DNA of 64,000 bases from Micropterix aruncella (lineage: Eukaryota; Arthropoda; Insecta; Lepidoptera; Micropterigidae), in contig OX155961.1 of assembly GCA_944548615.1 (NCBI GenBank), positions 13,474,804-13,538,803 of the forward strand, read 5' to 3'. The notes beneath the pieces are model-generated. The model was not told the DNA's origin and searched no databases. It saw only the letters and a program-made list of their open reading frames with translations. This document shows, piece after piece, positions 54,629 through 64,000 of this stretch (within the stretch, counting starts at the first letter, position 1; every line of letters starts with the position of its first letter). The position numbers and the translations under genes are program-made.

Positions 54629-55193
54629 TTTTTATTTTTTTTAATATGTTTACTTGTTAGCCGTGTTTATGTTACTTGTGACATTTATGTAACATCGACT
54701 TAGCGGTGTCTGCGTCTGTTTAAATAAAATAAAATATAAAGCGCAAGAAATCGCCGCCAGCGTTTTCCCACCCCTCACGACAATAAAAAACCGACTGTCT
54801 CAAAATGGCCGATTGAATTTCATTAGAGCATTCGCGAAGATTTTTTTATGACGCTGAAATATGGCGGTGGGAGGCGAAAATACGGAGCCATACCTTCCAT
54901 CTAGCCGAGGTCAATAAATCCCTAAAAAGGCACATCAAATGAGATGGCACCCGGGGCGGACTGCAGGAAAAACGCCGTCTCACGCCCAGTCAATTTATCC
55001 ATCCGCCGAACGCTGGCGGGGTTACCTTTTAAGACGTTCGAAATCGGAAAAAAACTAGACTGAAAACTATATAAACGTCACGTTTAGTAATAGAATAGAA
55101 TATAATAACTTTATTATGCCAACGAAAACGTTACATAATGAATATTACACGGGTTTTTAAAAAATGCATTAATGGCGGACTTATCACTAACTA
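54629..55193. other. non-repetitive island and LINE-tail scrap
   Basis: 54740-55050 is GC-richer and without partner. 55085-55160 (TAGAATAGAATATAATAACTT, TTATGCCAACG) looks like a minus-strand LINE 3' end. Confidence 0.35.
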
Positions 55194-55462
55194 GAGCTGT
55201 CAACTACAACGGGTGAATCCGTCACCTCAGAAAGTTTCAACGAAATATGATCGTTCTATCTCCCGTGAAGTGAGCGCAGAAGACTTAGGACAAAAACAGT
55301 CCGTCGTCAAAGCTCCGCCACATGCCCGTAAGAGGCCAACGCCTTATTCGCGAGATAGCCAGGTATGTTACCCAGCGGGCTTACACTCACGCTCTTACAT
55401 CCAGTTGCGACCAGATTACTCCGGTCTCTCGACTGGTTACGAGTTCGAGGTCGCTTGCACTG
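55194..55462 (+). mobile_element. family B element, left half only
   Basis: Starts after TA with GAGCTGTCAACTACAACGGG and follows family order (CACATGCCCGTAAGAGGCC, TTACCCAGCGGGCTTACAC) up to GAGTTCGAGGTCGCTTGC, then changes abruptly. The 97-codon frame inside is incidental. Confidence 0.75.
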
Positions 55463-56589
55463 TTTTCTTGAAATTAATGTGTACTAATTTATATATTGTC
55501 CTATAACTGCGAGATTACCTTGACGAAAAGTAGAAGTGAGTATGAAACGAGGAAATGGTAGCTCACAGCCTGACGTAGGCTGTGATATTTGTTATATACT
55601 TAATATATACTTATTGCTACTTTAGTTATATACTTAATAATATACTACTTTAGTTATATACTTTAGTTATATACTTTAGTTATATACTTTAGTTATATAC
55701 TTAATAATATATATATATATTTCCTTGACTATATTTAAAACACATTAATTTAATTATACTATATAATAAGATTTAAAATTAAATGCTTCTAATTATAATG
55801 ATCTATTACATAAATATGCATAATAAGGAATCTTTTGTAACATAGTTAATGTATAGGTCAATTTATTTGTTTATTTTTTTTGAGATGTTATGTGTTTATT
55901 TATTTATATATTTAATATTAGTCGGTTACTTAGTTATTCTTTAATATAAATCTTTTTTTTTTTTTAATAAATGAGAGATCTGAATGAATAAATAATATAA
56001 GAGTGAAGTCACTATGTTTTAAATAGTGTCACCCTAGAACAGACAAAAAATGTAGTGGGGTGATAAAATCCACAAAAATCTCATCCAATCCGCTTGACAA
56101 TAGAAATGTTGTAAAAATATTATTATTTATACTTTGTTACTTTTATTGTATAATTTTATAAAATTAAAAAATATATTTTAAAAAATGTTAACCTTAGGCA
56201 GGGAAAAGATGTAACCTTAAAGGGAAGAAATTCTCACAAAATGCTTATATTAGTTAGGTTTTATTTCCAGTAAATAGGCTAAAAAAGATTTAACTGTGAA
56301 AGCTGTCTCTTAAATTCACATATTTTATGGAGTGATTGATCACATGCTTTTCGATAAACGACATCAAACGTATCACATGTGGGATATGAAAGGGAGATTT
56401 ATTTTACTGATTCGTATTATATCCAGTAATGTGCATCCTTCAGTTTCGTCTTGATAGATTAGGCGCCGAATCGGCGGAGACCGAAAATAACTCAAAAAGA
56501 TCGAACTTGGATATCGGAGTATTGGTACGGTAGTAACACGACATAGAAGGCGGAAGACGGAACCTGGGCGCCGCCAACGCCCTTCGAAT
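55463..56589. repeat. AT-rich DNA with 13-bp microsatellite
   Basis: 55615-55700 has repeated TTTAGTTATATAC units followed by (TA)n near 55710. The rest is AT-rich with no gene. Confidence 0.6.
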
Positions 56590-56825
56590 ATTGTTGTTTG
56601 TGTCTGTTTGTATCTTTATTGTGAAATTTCAGAACGGGCGGGTTTATTATTATACGACAATCTCTTACAAGCAAACCTACTATTTGTATGTGTAAGTGTT
56701 TGTCTTGTTGTTGCATTCTATCAACAGAATTGATAAGCAACTCAGATAATTTCATGAAACTGAAAATGGTCACTCAACCGGAAATCGAACCCGGAACCTA
56801 AAAATGCAAGAACTTGCGACCTGTA
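56590..56825 (-). mobile_element. tRNA-derived SINE, minus orientation
   Basis: Minus-strand reading has a B box within GGGTTCGATTTCC, the AGAGATTGTCGTAT and AAACCCGCCCGTTCTG blocks also found in the SINE at 1340-1612, and a CAAAC-type tail. The A-box end is diverged. Confidence 0.7.
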
Positions 56826-56938
56826 CTTGACAAATACAATAAAAAAGATTTTCTTTTTCGCTCTATAAAATAAAGAAACGACGATAATTGTTATCAGTTT
56901 GCTGTTTAGCCCTCCATAAATTGACGTATAAGGATAAT

Positions 56939-57156
56939 TCTACTAATATTATAAACGCGAAAGTTTGTATGTATGTATGGGTGTTTATTACTCTTTCACA
57001 CAAAATCTACAGAATGGATTTTGATGAAACTTTACAATAATATAGCTTACACATCAGAATAACACATAGGCTATAATTTATAAAGATATATGGTTTTCTA
57101 TCATCATTTTTACAATTTTCCATCACCACGCGGGTGAAACCGCTGGGCGCAGCTAT
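56939..57156 (+). mobile_element. miniature Helitron, about 218 bp
   Basis: Starts TCTACTAATATTATAAACGC; ends with hairpin-type CACGCGGGTGAAACCGCTGGGC and CTAT (variant of CTAG) before T. Internally contains ACAGAATGGATTTTGATGAAAC, a phrase common in small lepidopteran Helitrons. No coding capacity. Confidence 0.75.
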
Positions 57157-59411
57157 TATACTATAAAGGGACAACTTCAACGGGTGTAGAGCGTTTTTCT
57201 TCTACGACGTTTTCAAAATGCTCATGTGCAGGTATTTGCGTGTTCTGAAGAATAATTATTATGTATAAGATTACGCAGTTATTGGGTTTAATTTCCGTGT
57301 AGGTAAACGTGCAAAAAGCTAGCATTTTGCAATATTTTTAATTCGTGATTGCGCGTCGAGTCCTCAAGCAAAAACTCAGATACGATAGATGAAAGTTTAG
57401 GTAATTTCATTGATAATACAAGGTATTACGATACAACACAATACAATGGACTACTCCAGTAGATATGCATTCCTACACTTAGATAGGTCACGAAAATAAA
57501 TACCATGGCTACTATCACCATAGTTGCTATGGCTGTAATATTATATTCAATATTACCTTAACACAAATAATAGAAATAAAATAGAAATGCAAAGTCTTTG
57601 TAGAATAAAAAAAATATTTTTTTATTGTCAAATCTAGCTATATGCTTTTATATATTTTTTTAAAATTTAATAAATGTAAAATACCTTTAATGAGAAAAAG
57701 AGTGTCACCCAAAATAATGCTATTATGTTTAAAATTCTACAAATCATGGAAGTCAAATGAAGGAAAGTAACTTTCGTATGTCCTAGTGCACTAGTTTACG
57801 AGTTATTAATAATTAAAAATCACACAAACAAGCAAGCAAGCCAAAGAGAAAGCGAATACGGCCGATTGCTTCTTTTATTCGAGGTATGTTTTTGTTTCTT
57901 TTTTATTGTACACTCACTCGCCAAAAAAATATCTCAAGTTGCAAATTAATGACAAGATTATTAATTATTCAAGAGTAATGTTTTACTGAAGGCTGCTGAA
58001 GAGGTATGGAAAATTGTATGGTTGATTAGATAGATAAACCAATGTAATTTGCCAGTGGGTATTGTTTATATTGCGCAATAGTGCGCTTGAAGGTAGTTTT
58101 TTTTTTTTTCAGAGAAGACTCATCAGTCGCATACCGTTGAATTTAATGGCAACAGAAATAACTGTCAGAGCTGTGATGAACAATTCTACAAAAAGACCGT
58201 AAAATTGGACTAGTGACTTTTATACTAACTGGTTATGATAAAATTCGGGATACTTTAGCAATTAATACTAAACAATTGAAAAAAATTTTTTTTCATTTTA
58301 TATTTTAAAAACCAAATTGTAATTTTTTGACCTATAAACCTTTTGCCTACAACCACGTGTGTGGCTCGTGGTCAAGTTTTCGAGCTAAAACTATCACGTA
58401 CAACAGTCGAGCCTAAACTGACTATTACGGGCATGGCTCGTGGTACATCAACCGGGCCAAATGTAAGACAGATTTGCTGATTCGTGGAATTAATTGAAAG
58501 GTCAGCAGTTTGGTTTACGTTTTGATACAATGCGGTCGCATATTAAATGCTAGGTCACGGGGTTAAAATGTTTTTAGAATAAAAACTTTAAAGTTAAAAC
58601 ATTCAGAGATAAAAAATAGTACAATAATGTTGTCCCTTAACGGGACACTCTGCGGCGTTTAACCTTCTACACTCAAATTAAAAAGCATTCTTAAATACGT
58701 ATTAATGGTATTGTATCGCGAAGCCGCATATTTTATCTACTGGTTGAGTAACCGCATAATTAACTACGTAGAAAGACTGACTGACATACTAATCAGGACT
58801 GGTTGTACATCCGCTTCAAACGACCCGGTCAGTCCAGGGCCTTATATTACACGCATCTCCTATAAGATGCTAGGATTTGGGTCAGAGGGAGAAAGTAGAA
58901 TAAAAAGAAAGAAACGGGCGTAGAAAAAAAATAAAATAACATAAGCTCGTCCGACACATAACTTACTCTGCGATAATCCTCAAACATCACCTGGATAAAT
59001 CATCGGTATATCCATCATCTGCTCTCCTGAATTTGCGCCTTTTTACAAGCTTCATCCCTTAAATATCTGTAGGACTCAATGTTATTTTCGGAATTCCGCT
59101 GAACGCCTCTCTCCGCATTGAATTTTAGGCAAGGCTGTCTGGATTACTCGAGGCATAAAAATAATTGTGACCTAATTCCATGCGAATTTCTCGGAGGGTA
59201 GTATATGGCAGTATCTGGGCGGGAGGTAGTATCTTGTCAGTGGGGAATAAAGAAAAACTATTATGGCTTTCGGTAAAATGTTTCGAAAGAATTCGTTTAT
59301 AGAATGATGCTTTGATGTAGACATAAATGTAAGAAAAGCTACTCACATTGCCGCAAAGGACTTTCCAAGTTGAATTGGGAAATTCTTATGTTTAAATGAT
59401 ATGTATGTATC
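57157..59411. other. AT-rich, no recognisable gene
   Basis: No repeat partner found. 58330-58480 repeats a GTGGCTCGTGGT / ATGGCTCGTGGTAC phrase. Frames of 72-73 codons lack motifs. Confidence 0.35.
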
Positions 59412-60140
59412 GATAGTCCAAGAGGCAGCGACAAAAAAAGTGGAAGAGTTTTGTAAAAGCTCATACTTTCAGATTAGATAGTACTTTGGCCAAAGAATGC
59501 TGTGGTAGAGTCAGCAGGCCAGACTCCGGGACACCTGGCGCTGGCGTACTAGGAAAGTTGTAATTTTAATTAGTGGGTACCCCCAAAGTGTTTTGTCGAA
59601 GCTGAAAATTCATCAGTAGACAGTGGATGCAATGCAGAACTCGAAACAAAGGGTCAGACTGCTTATCAATAGAATGCATGGTGTCAGCATTACTCCATAG
59701 ATGTCACAAAAAAAGAATTCCATTATATCTCGCGGCACATAGGCAGATGCGTAATAGTTACCGACAAATACGTACCGGCGTATTTGCAGGGACTTAATTT
59801 TTGTGACATGTATGGAGTAATGCTGACGGCCACGCATTATATGGTTAAGCAGTCTGACCATTTGTTTCGAGTTGTTTATTGCATCCACTATCTACTGACG
59901 AATTTTCCATTTGTCCAAAACACTTTGGAGGTACTAATTAAAATTACACCGTTCGTAGTACGCCAGCACCAGGTGTCCCGGAATCTGGCCAGCTGACTCT
60001 ACCCCGGCATTCAATGGTTAAAATACTCTCTGATCTGAAAGTATCAGCTTTTTTACAAAACTCCTGCGCTTTTTGTTGCTGGCTCCCCAACTAAGATGTG
60101 CACAATTTAGTTGGGTATCCAGCGATGGAAGTCCCTATGT
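59412..60140. mobile_element. foldback element with ~300-bp inverted arms (copy 2)
   Basis: Left arm blocks GAGTTTTGTAAAAGCTCATACT, GGGACACCTGGCGCTGGCGTAC, AAAATTCATCAGTAGACAGTGG and GTCAGCATTACTCCAT recur inverted on the right (AGTATCAGCTTTTTTACAAAACTC, GTACGCCAGCACCAGGTGTCCC, CCACTATCTACTGACGAATTTT, ATGGAGTAATGCTGAC). The centre lies near 59755. Related to 4853-5762 in the same blocks, but lacks the CTCGCGCC-rich tips. No credible gene. Confidence 0.8.
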
Positions 60141-60244
60141 CGTAGGCGAAATATCACCCTTAATCCGTTCATCTCATAAATCAAGATCATCCTTTTGCAA
60201 AATACAATCTCTTCAATATAACCGAATTTAAGCGAAATCAATGA
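60141..60244. other. spacer
   Basis: Nothing recognised. Confidence 0.3.
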
Positions 60245-60247
60245 TAA

Positions 60248-60280
<33 letters not shown>

Positions 60281-61440
60281 TACATAGGATTAGGTATACA
60301 GTTCATTCATTGGTCATGTAATCTTATAATAATTATATAAATTATTTGATAATTAATATAGGGAGGTTTAACACATCTTACATGACCTTTACTGCCAATA
60401 GCACATCTAACTAGGCGATAATTTGGCCCGTCTCTAGATGTGCATATTTTTATGCAATTTTAAGAAATGAAGTGTTTTTTTTTAAATAAATTATTTGGAC
60501 CCACCACCTGTATATATACATAAATATACCAATTTTATAAAAAATATAGCTATGTAATAAATATATACATTTATAGTTGTAATTTAATAAAATTTAATTA
60601 AGAAAAATAGATAAGTGATACTAAATAAATTGTCGTGCGTTGCAAAGAAGTTGACCAGATTTTACATATCCCTTGTTAAGTAGCCATCTATTAAGGTTTG
60701 CTTTAAATATTTTTATGTTAGGATAATTGTTCATGTCTTCACTAAGGGAATTATATAATTTTGGGGCTATGTAGTATATTTGTCTCTGGGCAAATGTTGT
60801 CCTGACTGACGGAATTACTCGCGGACACTCTTGTGTTCAGATTGTTTTGAGTTCGGGCGTGGTCATCTCTAGATTTGTAGAATGCAAGAAGCGCTTGCTT
60901 AATGAATAACTGTTTAGCTGATAGCACATGGGATTGGGAAAATAACAAGGCAGATGGATGACGCCGGTTTTTCCTGTGAATTACTCTCAATAATAATTTC
61001 TGCGCTTTTGTCAATCTATCCAGATTATCATTAGTAGTAGCGCCCCATGCCGCGACTCCGTAGGACAAAATACTCTGACACAAGGCCATGTATACCATTC
61101 TTATGGTTGTTTTGGACAGAATGTTGCGCAGCCGAAGAAATACATAAACCAGCTTTCTAATTCTCGAACTCAAATTTGCAATCTGATTTTCCCAACATAG
61201 CTTCTCATCTACCGTTATGCCTAAGTAGGAGACTGTTGCAGATTTGCTTAATTTAGTACATACACATCTATTCTTATCCAAGCATTTGTCGGTATGAATG
61301 GCAAGTGTTTGGTTGAGAACCTGGCTGGGATTTCCCCGGAAGCTGAAAGTGATAAATTTTGATTTCGCAGCATTTAGCGTTTATATAATAATTAGACCAA
61401 TGAAATTTCTTAAATATAGGATAGCGTTGAAAAAAATGCA
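60245..61440 (-). mobile_element. 5'-truncated LINE with (AAAT)n tail
   Basis: Tail at 60250-60275 in minus orientation; AT-rich 3' UTR; coding remnant 60751-61400. Truncated upstream at about 61440. Confidence 0.8.
60751..61400 (-). pseudogene. LINE reverse transcriptase C-terminal region
   Basis: After a leading LNAAKSKFITFSFRG (61380-61330, another frame) the 176-codon frame reads CTKLSKSATVSYLGITVDEK, LRNILSKTTIRMVYMALCQS, ILSYGVAAWGATTNDNLDRL, KAQKLLLRVIHRKNRRHPSA. It matches the order of the post-catalytic part of the LINE at 42370-44208 (VKYLGIVVDNKLRW, IVYFALCETLINYGIIGWGG, AQKCILKIMHRKPY), so the two are related families. The palm is absent and frames are broken. Confidence 0.75.
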
Positions 61441-61974
61441 CGTGTGGCGACAAAATCACACTTAAATTCACTACAAAATTTGATACGTACTAGTTTTATT
61501 TTATTTATTTATTTTATTTTAAACAACAAGATTTATAGAAGAATGGCTTTGCTATTATGTATACATTACCATAAATCGTGCAGAAAAAACAAGTTAAACC
61601 CATAGCCATTGGCTCATCGCATACTGGCTCATCGCATATAAACTGAGCATAAACGCCCCTTATCTAGGATGCTGATATTTCGCTTAGGATATTGCGTTTT
61701 CGCGAGCTGACAGGTATGACGTTCGGTTATATAAATATTGGAATAAAGTTCAAAACATTCACACTTACTTTATACAAATACACACACACAGAGTTATTCC
61801 AGCATATACACACATTAGTAGAATAGTGGGACAGCTCAGCGGTTTCCGGGCGCGCGAAACAGAAGATGTGTATGGACTTTCTAGGAGATTTAGAGCGGGG
61901 CTACTGCCAGCCTGTCACCTCTCTCTCTTTCTCTTTTCAATACATTGGCACGCGACATGTTTGTTCTTTTTCAG
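61441..61974. other. LINE-tail scrap and unassigned sequence
   Basis: 61495-61525 is an (AAAT)n tail in minus orientation, with no coding remnant. The remainder is unassigned, including a CTCTCTCTTTCTC stretch near 61920. Confidence 0.4.
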
Positions 61975-62655
61975 GCTCCCTTATAGGGAGCTGATAGGCC
62001 CTGTGGGAGTTGGCCACGAAGACCCATTCGTTCAGGGTCGGTCATACTCACGGGTCAACCCATCCGCCGGCCTCCATGCAGAAGGGAGAGCCAGGATAGG
62101 ACGCTGGCCTGCGAATTGGTCTGCCCTAGAGGTAAACCTTCTGGCGCTCCTGGACGGTTTACGCACCGTGCGGCCTCAGCTAATCGGTTGTGCACTCCGG
62201 GGGAGTCTGGGAAGAGTAACTTTCGTAGAGAGCGGGGCTGGTTGTTAACATTGGCAACTGCTCTTGAAACGACCATTCGGCTACCGGATACCGCGTGAAT
62301 AAGCCAGGCAAAGGTTGCCGTGGTCCGTGATAGATTCGGTTGACACTGAATCACCGCTTCATAAAGGAGAAGACCGCGCAAGCGACCTAGATCCTGTAAC
62401 CAGTCAGGAGGTAGGAGGTATCCTAAGGGTTAATTCTAGATGGAGATATCCTTTCAAATTGGTAGTCAGGTGGCTAGGCTTCCCGCTGTGTGGGTACCTT
62501 TGCCGGTGCCTCGCCGTAAGGCGTTGGCTTCTGACGGGCTAGACGGCGGATTATTTTCGTCCCAAGTCTTCTGCGCTCACCTCATGGGAGACAGAACTAA
62601 CATTATCGGTAAAACTTCTTGAGGTGACGGGTTCGCCCGTTGTAGTTGCCAGCTC
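61975..62655 (-). mobile_element. family B element, reverse orientation
   Basis: Right end CGCCCGTTGTAGTTGCCAGCTC followed by TA (62656-62657) is the family's outer end. Interior blocks occur in reverse order and complement to 36911-37662 (GACCCATTCGTTCAGGGTCGG, GTTTACGCACCGTGCGGC, CCACGAAGACC). The other end is not evident. Frames up to 140 codons are incidental. Confidence 0.7.
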
Positions 62656-62896
62656 TAAATGTCCTTTTCCATCTGGGTGTGTGCAAGGGCGAGCGAGTTC
62701 GATTTTTTAAAGTCCTACTTTCGGGCTTAAAATAATCATCTTGTCTCATTCTGTAGCTTAGGCTACTTTCTCGTTTATTGCTTTACTAGAACATATTTAT
62801 AATCCTTTCTTCGTTTAAAAGTAATTTCAAGAAAAGGCATTTAATTTCGATTAGATAAAGCTTAATATAATAGCGATTTAATATAACTTAAATATT
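62656..62896. other. spacer
   Basis: Nothing recognised. Confidence 0.3.
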
Positions 62897-63060
62897 GGGC
62901 CCGATAGCGTTTCTTCGTAAAATAAAATAGGAACATACTTCAACCGAACGAGACAGAGCAATAAGTTAGAACGGAATATGAAATGAGCTATCGTCGATTT
63001 TCCCGCACCAAAACTACCTGTCGAAATGCCATAAACCATTCGTGCTTGACAGATTGTACC
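62897..63060 (+). mobile_element. MITE copy 3, truncated
   Basis: GGGCCCGATAGCGTTTCTTCG and CGAACGAGACAGAGCAATAAG match the left half of 40962-41264; the right half is missing after about 63020. Confidence 0.6.
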
Positions 63061-63619
63061 AAAACTATGCTGCAATTTAAAATATTTCTGCCAATTTACA
63101 GCAATTTTTGTTTCTTTAATAACTTTACTGTTTTTTGTAATGCCTTTTTTCAATTAATAGTTTCCAGTATTAATTTGATAGTGCTTATTGCTTCAAATAA
63201 GATAAACCACGTAAGAGCACTAACATATTATCGGCACTTAGTGTAATTAATCGATTTAATTACACTTGGTGTAATTAATCGGCACTTGGGTAGTTAATCG
63301 ATTTTCTATTTGACTAAAATTTATTGACTATTTCTATTATTAGGTACATAATAATAACATCTTGACTATTTGTATTTGCAAAATAATCAGTAAGTCATTT
63401 TATTTTACTTTTTGACAATCCTCCCTTTTTTTGTTATTTTTGACATTACATTGATTGATTTTATAAAAAAAAATAATCTCATTATTATCGTTTTAAAGAA
63501 TTGATATAATATGTTTCTTTTTTTATTTCGTTACATTACTTTTTTTTTCAATGTTATAGAATCACAACGTATGCCACCTAATTATTACTATGTGTCTGAC
63601 ATATACAGGATATTAGACA
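63061..63619. other. AT-rich with a short internal duplication
   Basis: TTAATCGATTTAATTACACTT and GTGTAATTAATCGGCACTT are repeated within 63225-63300. No gene. Confidence 0.4.
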
Positions 63620-64000
63620 TATACAGGTGGAGCTTTTTATTAGTGACATCATTGAAGTGGATGAATCAATAAAGCAAACAAGCAAGGCTTGTTAAAAAAA
63701 ATATGGAAAAAAAAAACAAAAAAAACTCTGACAAAAATATTTGTTTTTTTTTTATTATTTTACCTTTTGAAAATTTTATTTTTTTATCCATAACATATAA
63801 CTAAACTATTGATTAAAACTAGTAGTGGAGTAGAAATAAGTTAAGTGCTTAACTAATCATTAATAAAAAAAGTACAGGCACATGTGGATTATACTGCCTC
63901 ACTAGACTCAAGCCTGTGTCGAGGCAGTATAATAGTATAATAAGATTTGAGCTCGTTGCGCCATCTAGCGGTAGGTAAAATATCGCGAATGTTCGCGATG
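63620..64000. mobile_element. MITE related to 6460-6858, cut at window end
   Basis: The left arm (GAAGTGGATGAATCAATAAAGC, long A/T runs) leads to TTGCGCCATCTAGCGGTAGGTAAAATATCGCG at 63957-63990, the palindromic centre of the 6460 element. The window ends at about the centre, so the other arm should lie just outside. Confidence 0.55.

Noticed and set aside
61826..62248. 140-codon + frame
   Set aside because: Mostly within a family B copy, GC-rich, frame not preserved in sister copies.
1..64000. Endogenous viral sequence or LTR retrotransposon with gag-pol
   Set aside because: I found no protease, integrase, envelope or capsid-like frame and no paired LTRs; all reverse transcriptases here are LINE type.

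Overview
The window reads as eukaryotic, AT-rich, intergenic or intronic DNA from an insect, most likely a moth or butterfly. The reasons are a canonical arthropod Helitron, many 5'-truncated non-LTR retrotransposon (LINE) tails of kinds I associate with Lepidoptera, small Helitron-like elements with TC...CTAG ends, and tRNA-derived SINEs. There are no operons, ribosome binding sites or prokaryotic genes. I recognise no complete host protein-coding gene. Every open frame I could assign belongs to, or derives from, a mobile element, apart from one decayed arthropod protein family (about 22.07-22.68 kb) and one exon-like fragment inside a Helitron (about 29.96-30.08 kb).

Layout. 0-6 kb: a Tc1/mariner-like remnant interrupted by a SINE, a small Helitron, a MITE, a LINE fragment and a 0.9 kb foldback element. 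6-12 kb: two MITEs, 158-bp tandem repeats and a GC-rich segment that could be a promoter and first non-coding exon on the + strand (10.26-10.62 kb). 12.03-18.22 kb: a full-length Helitron with both ends, a TATA promoter, and Rep and helicase regions carrying two disabling lesions. 18.2-25 kb: LINE tails, a candidate recursive splice site at 18,444/18,445, LINE fragments, a pseudogene and local duplications. 25-38 kb: repeated copies of a TIR family (called family B here), minisatellites, LINE fragments and a Helitron with possible captured exon. 38.7-49 kb: two further small Helitrons, a palindrome, a MITE, a 2.1 kb LINE with a 612-codon reverse transcriptase frame inserted in another repeat (family A), and a near-perfect RNA-type hairpin. 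50.2-52.7 kb: a decayed reverse transcriptase remnant whose internal segment has been amplified into five 241-bp satellite units. 53-64 kb: tandem dispersed repeats, a SINE, a 218-bp Helitron, a second long foldback, another LINE, family B again, and a MITE cut by the window end.

The elements are not co-operating genes but a nested record of insertions. Several insertions can be dated relative to one another because an uninterrupted relative of the target is present in the window: Helitron into family A, LINE into family A, Helitron into another repeat, SINE into mariner. If the 10.6 kb donor and the 18.44 kb zero-length-exon site are both real, much of the window would be a long first intron of a + strand host gene. 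That is inference only.
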